DNA from: Pomphorhynchus laevis | Taxonomy: Eukaryota > Acanthocephala > Palaeacanthocephala > Echinorhynchida > Pomphorhynchidae | Direction of reading: 5' to 3' | NCBI GenBank assembly: GCA_012934845.2 | Contig: WNNJ02000884.1 | Location: 21,395-85,394, forward strand | Length of the DNA: 64,000 bases | Part shown: in pieces, positions 28,301 to 33,669 of the stretch | Numbering within the stretch: the first letter of the stretch is position 1 | Layout: every line of letters begins with the position of its first letter | Notes under the pieces: generated by a model | Databases searched by the model: none | Seen by the model: the letters and a program-made list of their open reading frames with translations, nothing else | What the model was told of the DNA's origin: nothing | Program-made: the position numbers and the translations under genes

Positions 28301-28850
28301 TGTAAACACCTTGGGATGCAAACTTCTCCCTTTTTTAAGAATTAATAATTCATCAAACTTGTTTGAAAATAAGAGAAAAATAATAGTAAAGTCGTAACCA
28401 ATAATACACAGTTTCAGTATTTCTGACCGAGGTCATATTATCGGGAACACAAAGTCCACAGGTCAATAATAACATGTCAGTAGAACAAATCTGTTTCCAA
28501 TCTGTTAGATTAATATTAGATTAATATTAGATTAATATTTTTATGTTTTAATTTAGTAATACATACCATCTTTTTAATGTATATGTTTTCCATTGTATCC
28601 TCACGCTCTTTCCATTTGTCACCAGCGTCCCTTGTAAACAAAAATAATGTTATAAAAGTAAGATTGCAACGTATAGCCAACCGAATATGACCGCTGTCAC
28701 TAGTTGCGGATAAGTGCCTGTTACTTGATTTAATACTTTCGAAAAATAAATAATAAAATCGGGTTGAGAACACGATCCTTACGTTTGCCTTTTTAAATTG
28801 GCATAAATTAAACCCTTGATAGGCAACTGAATGGTTCCACATGACATCAT
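4332..28850 (-). CDS. IF1: Mitochondrial ATP synthase inhibitor factor 1 (four exons, about 24-kb intron)
   Basis: IF1 blocks ATP hydrolysis by mitochondrial F1Fo-ATPase when the membrane collapses, by inserting its N-terminal helix between alpha and beta subunits. Join on the minus strand: 28850-28783, 28630-28567, 4517-4437, 4394-4332, giving about 91 residues. The exon borders show TTTCAG/, /GTAAGG, TTTACAAG/, /GTATGT, TTCTTAG/. Phases are consistent: exon 1 ends with two bases of a codon, exon 2 ends in phase 0, exon 3 starts in phase 0. The segment DAGDKWKEREDTMENIYIK aligns with the bovine inhibitory region (DAGGAFGKREQAEEERYFR as I remember it). EQLKKL and EISYHQKEIERHK match the coiled coil. 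The N-terminus (MMSCGTIQLPIKGLIYANLKR) is basic with no acidic residue, as in a mitochondrial presequence. The start is the first of two ATGs in exon 1. A 5'UTR exon must lie upstream. Confidence 0.72.
4437..4517 (-). CDS. IF1: IF1 coding exon 3 (coiled coil)
   Basis: Exactly 27 codons after the acceptor TTTTTACAATTCTTAG, opening EHEQLKKLRKAYLEE and closing ISYHQKEIERHK. It matches the dimerising coiled coil of IF1. The exon is followed by GTTTAT, a weak donor. Confidence 0.75.
4518..6222. other. Left part of IF1 intron 2, AT-rich, mostly unassigned
   Basis: No coding segment is supported here. It contains one end of an interspersed repeat (5105-5327) whose inverted copy lies at 52918-53185. 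A stretch near 5940-6030 recalls the sequence near 9150-9180 beside the PLE tail (shared words around ATCGATT and GTTTAATTTTT). The rest shows simple A/T runs. Confidence 0.5.
5105..5327 (-). repeat. Interspersed AT-rich repeat, copy a
   Basis: Read on the minus strand it matches 52918-53185: one end reads AACTGAGTCTACGT and the other ends near CAGACGTTGT, with AATTTAAAATAAA-type filler between. The terminal word CTAACTGAGTCTACGT also stands alone at 41122-41137. This looks like a short non-autonomous element, but I could not establish its terminal repeats or class. Confidence 0.6.
6224..7312 (+). mobile_element. PLE RT fragment, tandem (about 1.6 units of the 683-bp repeat)
   Basis: The same PLE segment that forms the array at 61.8-64 kb occurs here in tandem. 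The word GAACAAATTTATCC starts at 6231 and again at 7007, a spacing of 776 bp. That equals the 683-bp period plus about 93 bp of hairpin-bearing insertion. The second unit (6938-7408) encodes KYMFRYIDDICVFN with the catalytic IDD. It then diverges from the array consensus after LGYY. Identity to the array is very high to the eye. Confidence 0.8.
6467..6531. repeat. Perfect 32-bp hairpin with 1-nt loop
   Basis: Arms 6467-6498 and 6500-6531 are exact reverse complements around a single T. The arm reads TGGTCGGCTTCATAAATTAT then CCTCGTGTGAAG. It interrupts the PLE repeat unit, about 93 bp being inserted at roughly 6435-6531. The arm resembles the GGTCGGTTTGATATTATCC / TCGTGTGG motif of the palindrome at 53.6-55.8 kb. 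Confidence 0.95.
7670..9090. mobile_element. Inverted pair of PLE 3' ends
   Basis: Left arm (about 7679-8437) and right arm (about 8661-9085) are diverged inverted repeats around a 220-bp spacer. Examples of matching words are ATTGGCAGGATTGTGATATC at 7814 against its reverse complement near 8925, and CACAATTACAATTAAAAA at 7682 against 9063. The left arm carries about 450 bp the right lacks, including a minus-strand GIY-YIG piece. Inverted or tandem partial copies joined end to end are known for Penelope-like elements. Confidence 0.65.
7955..8130 (-). pseudogene. GIY-YIG endonuclease fragment of a PLE
   Basis: The minus strand encodes KYVKFEGICSIPCNDCGSRY, then INQTGKKLDIRLLEYKC. It aligns with the GIY-YIG region of the PLE at 13.9 kb (VVYKIPCDNCSSSYIGQTGQ). 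The second catalytic motif is INQTG where YIGQTG is expected, and only about 55 residues remain, so it is a relic. It lies in the left arm of the inverted PLE pair. Confidence 0.7.
9376..9882 (-). pseudogene. RTE C-terminal domain
   Basis: The coding part is roughly 9882-9490: LRKTRLRWYGHVFGANKYT, then GKRPRGRPKQRWIDTINRDL and a basic tail. The remaining residues toward 9376 are read-through of A/T-rich flank after the probable element end at about 9480. The frame changes at about 9830-9880, where the upstream piece (10223-9828) with YGAECRAMTKHGE overlaps it. Confidence 0.7.
10275..10520 (-). pseudogene. RTE reverse transcriptase palm fragment
   Basis: Open segment with the palm A box: HFAFIDLEKAFDRVSHEVIWYAL. 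The catalytic YADD region expected next is not readable; the sequence passes straight to a segment with the post-catalytic ...LGSTITSDGDLHTEVSTRI (near 10030). Part of the RT palm appears deleted near 10225-10275. Confidence 0.6.
11695..11810. repeat. Hairpin-rich insertion within the RTE endonuclease
   Basis: Short words (AGACTGTATTGC, its inverse GCAATACAGTCT, AATAACTATC) recur in both orientations. A 12-bp perfect stem surrounds TATACT near 11702-11731. It replaces the place where the GD-NGH part of the endonuclease should be. Confidence 0.7.
12505..12600. repeat. About 97-bp interspersed repeat, copy a
   Basis: Matches 53470-53563 at roughly three bases in four (shared words: AGTGG/AGTAGG after ACAGCAGT-like, TGCTATG, TTCGGA, GCTAAT). 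Not coding; class unknown. It lies just outside the RTE 5' end. Confidence 0.55.
12640..12980 (-). mobile_element. PLE fragment (N-terminal linker region)
   Basis: The minus strand encodes DRLSCIIDSYCNINYYNWTI followed by NVNINNKKYSLTIKFI, collinear with the end of the PLE piece at 26.35 kb (DSYCNIKYYNWTINV) and the start of the piece at 16.1 kb. It bridges those two and so shows their original order. Frameshifts are frequent. It abuts the 3' end of the C-terminal GIY-YIG PLE at about 12980. Confidence 0.6.
13085..13220. repeat. Two-copy tandem repeat of about 65 bp in the PLE tail
   Basis: Words ATACAAGGTTTTTT and CACTCACA recur about 66 bp apart, at about 13130 and 13195. They lie in the untranslated tail of the PLE. 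Confidence 0.7.
13312..13862 (+). mobile_element. RLE-type LINE copy 3, 5'-truncated, with target-site duplication
   Basis: The 14-bp word AATAAAATATGCCT flanks the insert on both sides (13298-13311 and 13863-13876). The insert keeps only the C-terminal nuclease: SARMDIACMNF, RSYVDICVFNHLAPS, MAKYGERVSLVEDG, then DIRRRLCFSAQRT and a natural-looking stop at 13739-13741. A short 3'UTR ends in an A-rich AAAATAAAATAAAAT tail. The open frame from 13352 has no breaks. It is the best-preserved proof of target-primed insertion in this window, and it is younger than the PLE it enters. Confidence 0.85.
13906..14247 (-). pseudogene. PLE GIY-YIG endonuclease domain
   Basis: The 113-codon open piece holds VVYKIPCDNCSSSYIGQTGQ followed by EKRMSQHKYNIKRG and HVLNLGHNMNFDDA. 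GIY appears as VVY and YIG as YIG, with the expected Arg and His downstream. This nuclease makes the nick for PLE insertion. It is separated from the RT by a frameshifted stretch (about 14250-14480). Confidence 0.75.
14487..15328 (-). pseudogene. PLE reverse transcriptase
   Basis: Two overlapping open pieces (15328-14807 and 14909-14487) in different frames make up the RT. The first has PKIHMSYHCARPIVE and YKISKYISTLL. The second has QVDGLAMDNLLAPILAEIYM (Penelope normally reads DG-xMG-PLSP here) and then YRYVDDIFIV with the two catalytic Asp. Next comes the LPFLDVLV box typical of PLE RT, which is related to telomerase RT. Confidence 0.75.
15741..16137 (-). mobile_element. PLE N-terminal fragment, Naiad-like type
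   Basis: The minus strand reads INVSNNNKKYTLTINFIYKC, then KSKEIIGSDLSKYISKIRYK, then TECNCKSLSFDKINVHICTH and NLELIENNELRK. The last words are continued by the plus-strand fragment at 56.1 kb (IENCELRKLISKGYKYR). Mostly open. At the high-coordinate end it meets RLE copy 4 at the shared word TTTATTGACC. Confidence 0.65.
16138..16640 (+). mobile_element. RLE-type LINE copy 4 (5' end only)
   Basis: Begins with the shared leader (CCTTAAAAAAGTTTGAG at 16138, then two copies of ATCTAAAGTAAATACATTTA) and contains the CXC ORF. It is cut at about 16640, where a minus-strand PLE fragment begins. It matches copy 5 (20.59-21.07 kb) nearly base for base across the leader and the CXC region. Confidence 0.8.
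16270..16590 (+). pseudogene. CXC-type Cys-rich N-terminal domain, copy 4
   Basis: The frame encodes a CXC-like motif: KCCSCNGAAAKCKGCRCARA followed by NKPCTNCSAINC. Spacing CxC...C..CxC......C..C recalls the tesmin/TSO1 CXC fold, which binds DNA through zinc. Here it precedes the RT in the RLE family, so it is probably a nucleic-acid-binding head. A stop at 16590 closes the piece, and the RT is missing. Confidence 0.7.
16641..17062 (-). mobile_element. PLE fragment, second copy of the 5' half
   Basis: Nearly identical to 15200-15625: words TTAACATTTTCAGGAATTTT, GATCGTTTTCCAATCG and the linker around TTATACCTTATTTTAGGAAT. It shares with that copy the join between the Naiad-like N-terminal linker and the Penelope-type RT start. 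Confidence 0.75.
17145..18284 (+). pseudogene. ORF1 protein of CR1-like copy C1
   Basis: Begins MGAKKKNLPKAKRA and carries a zinc-finger-like head: VECSASGCQ, then FYCGFCAAKQI, then a short coiled coil (LIKRLEQLE). A Ser/Thr/Pro-rich middle follows, then a conserved C-terminal domain (FRSILSSIVPADKPTFFKDI, SPVAFIRLNKSSQSN, VFKHRSHASSVLSQRFKLM). It probably coats element RNA. One in-frame TAA at 17685 splits it. The start is the first ATG before the basic head, about 80 nt after the leader box. Confidence 0.65.
18248..19466 (+). pseudogene. ORF2 (endonuclease plus RT) of copy C1, internally deleted
   Basis: The endonuclease start LLNTRYILNKSDLIL, CLTESWHSDSDDL is followed by a stop and an out-of-frame jump to the RT linker (VSPTEVSSVLMSLPNKTSPA). 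RT palm: LISLDLSSAFDIVDHSVLL, GVPQGSVLGPLFF, MQYADDILIYAHAP. The catalytic Asp pair is present. The EN-RT junction skips about 1 kb that is present in the copies at 43.8 and 58.2 kb. Confidence 0.75.
20227..20290 (-). mobile_element. PLE sliver
   Basis: About 65 bp identical in style to 16080-16130 (TTTATGGTTAATGTATATTT, TTACTAACATTTATTG). It joins the microORF inverted repeat at ACATTTATTG. Confidence 0.6.
20299..20537. repeat. Inverted repeat containing the leader microORF
   Basis: Left arm about 20299-20360 is the reverse complement of about 20474-20537 with a few mismatches: TTTTTGTATCTAAATGCC at 20297 against GGCATTTAGATACAAAAA ending 20535. The spacer holds tandem TAGCAAACAGTATTG-like words and the box AACTATTCTAGCAAATTAC (20425-20443). 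Confidence 0.85.
20458..20586 (+). CDS. ORF0-like microORF in LINE leader
   Basis: A 42-codon frame starts at ATG 20458 and ends at TGA 20584-20586, immediately before the leader box CCTTAAAAAAGTTTGAG of RLE copy 5. The head is MSAGSERNIEEIFNFFFLGM and the next residues are AFRYKN. A diverged relative occupies the same place before CR1-like copy B (41965-42033: MFPAKDRTIEEMFNLFLMGK, then AF). The two differ at many third positions but keep R-x-IEE-x-FN-x-F-x-x-G-x-AF, which suggests protein-level constraint. A third, inverted copy lies at 20299-20360. Function unknown; chance conservation of a regulatory DNA segment is the main alternative. Confidence 0.45.
   Translation: MSAGSERNIEEIFNFFFLGMAFRYKNNYSPPECLIPFQNNIY
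20621..21046 (+). pseudogene. CXC-type N-terminal ORF, copy 5
   Basis: The coding part most likely begins near the MPWGVHSASL start (about 20780) and not in the leader. It holds RCSCNGAASKCKGCRCARA then NKPCTNCSAINC, followed by IRIPIEHA-like spacer (VRIPIEHATIYGENR). Compared with copy 4 it is longer at its end (RIEPSPKKSGDNER). The stop at 21046 separates it from the helical region resuming at 21249. Confidence 0.7.
21249..22186 (+). pseudogene. N-terminal helical region and RT fingers/palm, copy 5
   Basis: Segment 21249-21539 (SLKRRMSMWMDGDIPELYKE, LQNRITSRL) matches the helical linker between CXC and RT. Segment 21650-22186 gives GPSGLDADNWRSML, LIPLDICPGVRPIGIGEV, CAGQRCGTE and the palm A box LMLDASNAFNQINRKL. 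The EGITQGDPFAIIAFAAA box follows at about 22240 in another frame. The catalytic YADD segment is missing downstream. Confidence 0.75.
22360..23569 (+). pseudogene. RT thumb, knuckle and restriction-like endonuclease, copy 5
   Basis: Segment 22360-22812 covers the thumb: WIDQISLLTEVAKCDSQ and LRLGGMGVSDPS. Segment 22754-23569 gives KGASSWLSTLPIEQKGFHL, IYGWDPIDLPRKCSC, the Cx1C...H...C knuckle (CSCIPKSNVIHALGC), MIRHDIMRDAL, then DPCARMDITCHG, RSYLDICVFNHLAPS, KRAKYAERVRYIEGGFFAP and ASSGGTGP. The last about 35 residues are flank. Frame change near 22800. Confidence 0.8.
23635..24153 (+). CDS. CXC-domain ORF of RLE copy 6 (open, 172 residues)
   Basis: Starts MPKGRPAPPKCCSSNGRAAR, then CRSCRCAKAKRPCTCCSANN: a CXC-like cluster at residues 11-38. 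A Ser/Asn-rich spacer follows. Residues about 95-150 form the conserved region before RT (NGSREFLDELTKLFDVACLP, then ALMKVTILCQCVLQK), which I recall from related proteins of cnidarians and fish. The frame is open from ATG to stop, but in an intact element it should continue into the RT; the stop is probably a break. The start is the only ATG before the Cys cluster. Confidence 0.65.
   Translation: MPKGRPAPPKCCSSNGRAARCRSCRCAKAKRPCTCCSANNYENVFLSADGIGNADQMNGATIQTYGITFQAVGSVSQSLPNTNNSDTLHDMPARMAFIEVMRWHPNLFYLPRCNGSREFLDELTKLFDVACLPGDDGSALMKVTILCQCVLQKIGSSKTRIIRSCMARRLHL
24500..25510 (+). pseudogene. RT of RLE copy 6
   Basis: Readable landmarks in changing frames: GVNALSWRQMLTSFDRDSLK, LIALDKCPGVRPIGISEV (stop soon after), LCAGQKGGTEFI, LMIDAHNAFNRINRKLAL (24900 on), EGLTQGDPLAIVAFAADTL, and the thumb LPISLGGLGIFNP near 25460. 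Segments 24900-25157 and 25148-25510 are individually open. The catalytic YADD is not present between them. Confidence 0.7.
25547..26303 (+). pseudogene. Knuckle and nuclease region of RLE copy 6
   Basis: Segment 25547-25906 has ASTWLLARVCDDRKFRLSNR, RYGWDIIDAPAKCVCGDNNS and HALSCKRGE. The RHD box follows in another frame. Segment 26121-26303 has FQEHRKHAKYAERIGGVERA, TFIPIIVSTKGGMG. The DI and LDI catalytic boxes between them are damaged (RFFLDIAIFNSHARS near 26075 is readable). Confidence 0.7.
26344..27075 (-). CDS. GIY-YIG endonuclease N-terminal region of PLE (open)
   Basis: Residues 25-75 hold CNCNTAGVVYLIQCTCGLQY then IGKTYQMLKTRFRQH. GIY is VVY, YIG is YIG, with Arg and His following, and EKEDFWIKTLN carries the late Glu. 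The preceding CxC and the internal CxCG may bind zinc. A Lys/Arg-rich stretch (KRKPRSHGDKRNRKNRVKN) could be a nuclear or RNA-binding signal. The linker (LYVNIRSFSKDIKC, INDYDRLSCI) continues in the fragments at 12.7 and 16.1 kb. It stops only because the insertion junction truncates it. Confidence 0.7.
   Translation of the reverse strand: MTNINDIKFNTNNINDIFNSQFLNISNNCNCNTAGVVYLIQCTCGLQYIGKTYQMLKTRFRQHIYNIQHNSQTIFHKHMRLIGHDIKNCKLFILEHIIEENISILNQKLLEKEDFWIKTLNSMYPLGLNDVVQGIGRSSIIHNKQLYYNNPVKRKPRSHGDKRNRKNRVKNIKKDMYINEQLEMLKQLLSDNKLKDLYVNIRSFSKDIKCSINQKLINDYDRLSCIIDSYCNIKYYNWTINVF
26344..27240 (-). mobile_element. PLE fragment with N-terminal GIY-YIG (Naiad-like)
   Basis: A 243-codon open frame (27075-26344) has GIY-YIG near its start and a long basic linker after it, ending DSYCNIKYYNWTINV at the junction with RLE copy 6. 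Upstream, at about 27175-27225, is a PLE-style border with GCTGAAGATGATGCCAGC on the minus strand. Position of the nuclease before the linker and RT matches the Naiad/Chlamys layout. The RT half is absent here. Confidence 0.7.
27290..27766 (-). mobile_element. LINE 3' end, CR1/Jockey-like (5'-truncated)
   Basis: The minus-strand frame encodes the classical C-terminus of Jockey-group ORF2: HRATKLAPQLKFLSYPDRLK, ALRLETVTWTRRYIDMSMVW, then FDRRVVSLWNRLGESTVCSS and FKKKLR. It is open from 27766 to a natural-looking stop at 27311, with a short A/T tail. It lacks RT catalytic parts and differs from the 10-copy CR1-like family of this window. It lies in IF1 intron 2. Confidence 0.75.
27770..27850. 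repeat. TAAGTA/TACTTA repeat cluster
   Basis: AAGTAGTTAC, ACTTACTCAT and their inverses recur six or more times and can fold into alternative hairpins. The same ACTTACTCATT word occurs in the duplicated insertion at 51.4-51.55 kb. Confidence 0.8.
28567..28630 (-). CDS. IF1: IF1 coding exon 2 (inhibitory helix)
   Basis: A 64-nt exon between TTTGTTTACAAG and GTATGT. It encodes DAGDKWKEREDTMENIYIKKM, the region that in mammalian IF1 enters the F1 catalytic interface. The aromatic position after DAGG-A is Trp here where mammals have Phe. The Glu and Tyr of the E..RY motif are kept as E.IY. Confidence 0.7.
28783..28850 (-). CDS. IF1: IF1 coding exon 1 (presequence)
   Basis: The splice acceptor TTATTGTTTCAG ends at 28857. 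Two ATGs follow 6 nt later, at 28850 and 28847. The frame encodes 22 residues plus two bases and ends at a GTAAGG donor. The alternative frame, which also looks open (YYDVMWNH...), runs into a stop in exon 2, so phase favours this one. The exon is 74 nt including the short leader (28856-28783). Confidence 0.65.
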
Positions 28851-30299
28851 AGTAATCTGAAACAATAAATGATGTTAGAACTAAAGCAACAATCTAGATA
28901 TAAAACTAGTGAGCATTTAATCCTAGGCTAAACCTGAGAATAGGGCCATAGGGACTAGGATAAATATTTTATGTCAAAATTTAAATTTATCTACTGGAGA
29001 GTAGCAGAGGCTTTCCAGTATTGTAACCTAATTTAAACAAGTATTATTCTATGCATTTAACATCTTTACGGCAACTATTCGTCAGGAAAAACAATTTTAA
29101 ATTTTTTTAATAAAAATATTTTTTTCTCAAAATTTTGACATTATGGCATTTTGATATTTTTATTGATATTTTTGTAGTGAAGGGATACTAAAACTTTTAC
29201 GTACGATTATCACCATTTAATTAGCTTTTCAAATTTTAATAAATAAATTTAAATTTTTATTTTTAAATTTTTATATAATCTAAATACAAATTAGAAAAAT
29301 ATTTTGTGCATGATATTTTACATCATTTAATGCTAAGTGCTATTAGATAAAACTAACATGCATGGTATACAGTAAAAAATAAGTTGGTAAATGTGTTAAA
29401 AGGGATAGCAAACCATGCTAAGGTAAAGTAGAGTTAGAATTTTAGGACTATAATTAGCTCAAATATGTTATAATATTAAACAATGCTGTCCGCGTGGAGG
29501 AAGGCATAAAATATAAAGTACAAAAGGAGCATAGCTTTAGAATTGCGAAATATACATTAATCAAGCTATTTAGTAACATTGTATTATGTTAATATTGCTA
29601 TTGACATTATGTAAATAGATGACATACTGTGTTTTAAGAGGCTAAAGCTACGAACACACTTAAATGCTATGTATGTATCATACAAACAAGTTGATATCCT
29701 TGCAACAAAAACTAATTGTTCTCTGTATTGTCGTGAGGTTTTTATCGTTTCAGTAATTCATATTTAGTATATCAATAAAATTGGTGATGTTTAAGTCGAC
29801 TTTGAAATTGGTGACGTTCAAGTCGACGAAGGCAAAGATGGAAAAAGAAAATATAATGTGGGTAGAATGGTTGAGGGAATTTAGATCTTAGGTAAGACAC
29901 ATGAAGTTGGAGAGTTGAAATAATTTACTTGTTGAGCTTACCTATTAATAATTATATGTAATAAAAAGATTGAAACTTTGTTCTGATGGATGTAGAAATG
30001 CCGATAAATTAATTCAAGTAAATAAATTAATCCTAAGAGCACGTCATTGGAACTTCAATTCAAACAGATTTCAGCAAACAATGTTCATAGTCAAATATAT
30101 TTGGGTATTAACACTATACAGTGGATCATAGTCTTGAGTTTGTTGACCCACAGAGCGGTAAGTTGTCTATAAATTTGATAGAATTGTTAATCAAGAGTTC
30201 ATTTGGCAATACGTAAGCCAATATTAAGCCAACTGGGGAGCCACTACATAAATATTCTGTTGTTATAACTACTTACAACTACTTATAACTACTCTAGAA

Positions 30300-31197
30300 A
30301 TGGGTTGTGACTCAGCGGATTGTGAAATATCAACAATTGTGAATGTCCCTGAATTTACGAGAAGTAAAATAAAAACGACGCCGTTTTTATGCGGTTTCTG
30401 CACGGATGCTAAATTAGCATTACTATTCAACGTAAACTCAAAGGAAAGGCCAACCAGTGCATCAAAATATAAAAATGTGATTAAACCAGTACTGGCGCCT
30501 TTAAACCAAAATAACCAGTCTCATGATTTGTCTGCAGAATTGGATGCGCCCGATTGTGTCTGCATGGATACAGGTGTACCTAAGCTATCCCGTTGTTTCC
30601 GCAAACTTTCGCATAAGCACATATCAACATCCAACACGTCCACTCAAACTACCCCCGTCGTTTCCAATGTCATTTATCCACTCACCGACCCTGTCACCAT
30701 ATAAACTTCCCATCCCATGTCATCTTCACTCCCCGGCACCCCCGTTCCGTCTCTCCTGTGTATTTTCAAATAACCTAGATCCAACAATCAAAACCACCTC
30801 CACCAACCTCCACAATCCCTCCACTCATAACCTTTCCTCACATCGCTTGCCACCCACTTTATTATCATTATCCTATATGCCTTCCGTCGTCAAACCTACT
30901 CTCTACATATCCTTAACTGCCAGCTCGCATATCGTGATCTCACCCACTCATCTCACTCGTCCTCCTTTACGGAAACGCTTTCCTTCTCGCGATTGTTGCG
31001 TCATCGTCACTAATATCACTCCTTCTACCTCCTTATCTCCACAAGCACGTCTCGATCACTATGTTTCCGCCTTCAGATCCGACATCTCGCCTCTTGTTAC
31101 TGCGGATAAAACATCCTTTTTCAACGACATCTCTCATGTCGCATTCATCCGTCTAAACAAATCTTCTCAATATAATCATTCCAGCCACCTTTCCTGA
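30300..31197 (+). pseudogene. ORF1 of copy C2
   Basis: The first piece (30300-30704) has the Cys head and SNTSTQTTPVVSNV. The second (30523-31197) continues in another frame through the Ser/Pro-rich middle (NLHNPSTHNLSSHRLPP) and the C-terminal domain (RPPLRKRFPSRDCCVIVTNI, AFIRLNKSSQ). At least one frameshift. Confidence 0.6.
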
Positions 31198-31421
31198 CAT
31201 TGTTTTCAAGCGTCGCTCTCACGCGTCCTCTGTACTCTCTCAACGATTTAAGCTAATGTCCCCATCAACCACTCGCATTTTCACCGATCGCCACCTTCCG
31301 AAATCGTTCAACTCTCTACTACCCATATCGAAAAACGACGTCGCGAGAAAAACGGCGAAACATCTCTTACATACGAAACATCGACGAAAATTTTCAAATT
31401 GTCGACACTCGCCACAAAATT

Positions 31422-33320
31422 CGATGGCGCTGTATTTCCCCTATGTGTCTTTTCCGCTAAACCATTTAACCACCAAACACGGCTTACGCCTCAGACTCCT
31501 TAACAGTAGATCTATTCTTGATATATTGAGATCTATTCTCAATATATCTGATATCATTCTTAACCTATTCACCAAGCAATCCATCGATCTCTCCTGCCAC
31601 ATCGAATCATGGCACTCCGATTCCGACAACCTCTTCATTCGCCGTCTGCTCTCTGCCGGTTGCTCACTAGTCGAATCCGCCCGCCTCCTCAAATCGTCCC
31701 CTTCTAAATTCCCTAATCATAACGACATTGTCGCATTCGCCTATCTCCCCGGGTATCTTCGCAAAAACGCTCTTCTTTCAGTCTTTCTTGCTTTTTTGAA
31801 TTGCTCACTTGTCGTTCTTCTAGCCCGCTCATTCGGAATCTCGCCGTTGTATATTGTACTGGTTCATCAGCTCCTACCTCCTTATTTTTACCGAACTCGC
31901 TAACCTCTTTTCTCATTGCTATTTGTCCTTCATCCTTTCATTCATTCATGGCGACTACGACATCTGCCTCCAACGCCCCTCTTCCACTGATTCCTTCAGG
32001 TTCAACAAAATTATATCTAACTACAATTACAAACTCATCTCCACTGGCCCCACACATATCCTTGGCTAGCCACTCGGCATCATCGCTGTCCCGATCGTTT
32101 TGCTGACTACACCTTACTGTCCATCTCCGATCCTGATCTATCCGATCACTTTCTCGTCACCCTTGATCTCACTTCCAACAACACCGCGCCTCACACAGCT
32201 ACCATCCTACGTCTCCCTTGGAGAAAATTTGACCTCCCTCTTATCTGATCCGCCTTACTTAAATCGTTTATATCTTCTCCCGCAATAACATCTTCCTCTC
32301 CTCACGATCTTGCTGTCTTTTCGACTCTGAACTCACATCCACTCTCGATCTTATCTAACCCTTCAAGCCTCACCCTCACCGTCGCTTGCACCGTGCCCCT
32401 TGGTTTGACATCCAATGCTTACTTTTAAAGCGTCGATTTCGTCATGCTTTTCAAGCCTATCACCGATCTCTCATACGTGATATCCGCTCGATCTCACCAT
32501 CTCTCCGTGATTCCTATCTTGCTCTTCGCCGGTCAAATCTCTACCTACTTTAAACAAAATGCAACTCCTTCTGACAGGATGAAATCAACACTTCAGTAAA
32601 CTCTAAGTCTCTCTGACATATTTTAACTCAATCCTTTCTCGCTTTGCTTCGTCTTGCAACATCAATCCCCATGATTATTCTATTTTTCTTCAGACCAATG
32701 TATCCATGTTGCTCTCTCATATCCGCGTCTCTATTCCATCTCACTGCTACTCTTCTCGCATCATCCTTCCAGAATTCTTTCATCTTCTCCCTGTCCTATC
32801 TGCTAAATTATCATCTGTCCTCATGTCCTTGCCCAACAAATCCTCACCTGTCAATCCCCAGCCTACGCCCATACTTAAATGCATATACTCATCAATATCC
32901 CCTTTTTTCAACACCTTGTTTAACTCGTCCATCAGCAGTCGTATCTTTCCTTCACACTGAAAATCTGCCATCGTTCGTCCACTCTTTAATAAACAATCAA
33001 TCGACCCCTCACTTCATTCTAGCTATCGCTCCATTTCACACTCCCTACTCTATCCAAGCGCTTATTGCGCATTATCTTAATACTGATCAACGTTTACCTC
33101 TCTTCATTCAATCTGTACTCTCATTTCCAATCTGTGTTCCGCCCACAACACTCAACAGAAATCGCTTGAATAAAAGTTTACAACTACCTACTCATTTGTC
33201 GTGACAAGGCTCTATATAGTGTACTCATTTCCATCGACCTCTCATCTGCTTTCGACATCGTCGACCACTCCATCCTCCTTTCTCATCTTCGTTATGATTA
33301 CGGCTTTTCTTCCTCCTCCG
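31422..33320 (+). pseudogene. ORF2 of copy C2
   Basis: Recognisable words in changing frames: LRLRLLNSRSIL, CHIESWHSDSDNLFIRRLLS, AGCSLVES, then VLMSLPNKSSPVNPQPTPIL and DLSSAFDIVDHSILL. Endonuclease and linker are present, but the RT catalytic YADD is lost to the rearranged end. More than eight frame changes; the most decayed of the long copies. Confidence 0.65.
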
Positions 33321-33437
33321 TATCGTTCGTCCCCTTCTTAAGAAACAATCGCTCGACCCCGACCTTCCTTCTAGCTATCGCCCCATTTCACTACTTCCTA
33401 ATTTTTCTAAGCTCTTAGAACGCCTCATTCGTCGCTC

Positions 33438-33589
33438 TTCTTTGATTTTATTGGTAGTCGTCTAGGTATTTCGGTCTTCGTATGACCCGGCCCTTTGACG
33501 TCATCTTTTTGGAAATCATGTCATATTTTCTGGAAAAGAGTTTTCCTCCAAACTTAGTCGTTGACTTCACCGCAAAATTAGTTTTCTAA
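33438..33589. other. Short unassigned spacer
   Basis: About 150 bp between the cut end of C2 and the 3' end of copy A. No homology to other parts of the window was noticed. Confidence 0.5.
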
Positions 33590-33669
33590 CGTGGCAAATG
33601 CGTGCAAAATGCACGCTTACATGACCACTAACAAACAAAAAAAGAACATCAAAAGTCACAGATAATTAG

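Larger units (their letters stand above)
27851..30240. other. Host flank around IF1 exons 1-2
   Basis: Apart from IF1 exons 1 and 2 (28567-28856) I see no supported coding segment. 28085-28260 is a local G/C-richer patch (CAGGGGGCTGCCCTGC, CTCCACGCGCTACGCGAC) of unknown role. 28860-30240 should contain the IF1 5'UTR exon and promoter on the minus strand, but no TATA or initiator was chosen with confidence. Confidence 0.45.
30241..33437 (+). mobile_element. CR1/L2-like LINE, copy C2 (old, rearranged 3' end)
   Basis: The leader repeats ATAACTACTTACAACTACTT. ORF1 starts at 30300 with a Cys head (GCDSADCE, FLCGFC). ORF2 starts about 31422 by comparison with other copies. Divergence is high and frames change often. 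It stops at about 33437 without the family 3' hairpin; the last about 115 bp repeat an earlier RT segment. Confidence 0.75.

Noticed and set aside
28516-28842. Single 108-codon minus-strand frame MWNHSVAYQGFNLCQ...
   Set aside because: It crosses two clear introns' borders. Splicing at GTAAGG and TTTACAAG gives the IF1-like product in another frame of the first exon.
29820-29895. Plus-strand exon MEKENIMWVEWLREFRS before a GTAAGAC donor-like site
   Set aside because: A stop directly precedes the supposed donor, and there is no acceptor or homology.
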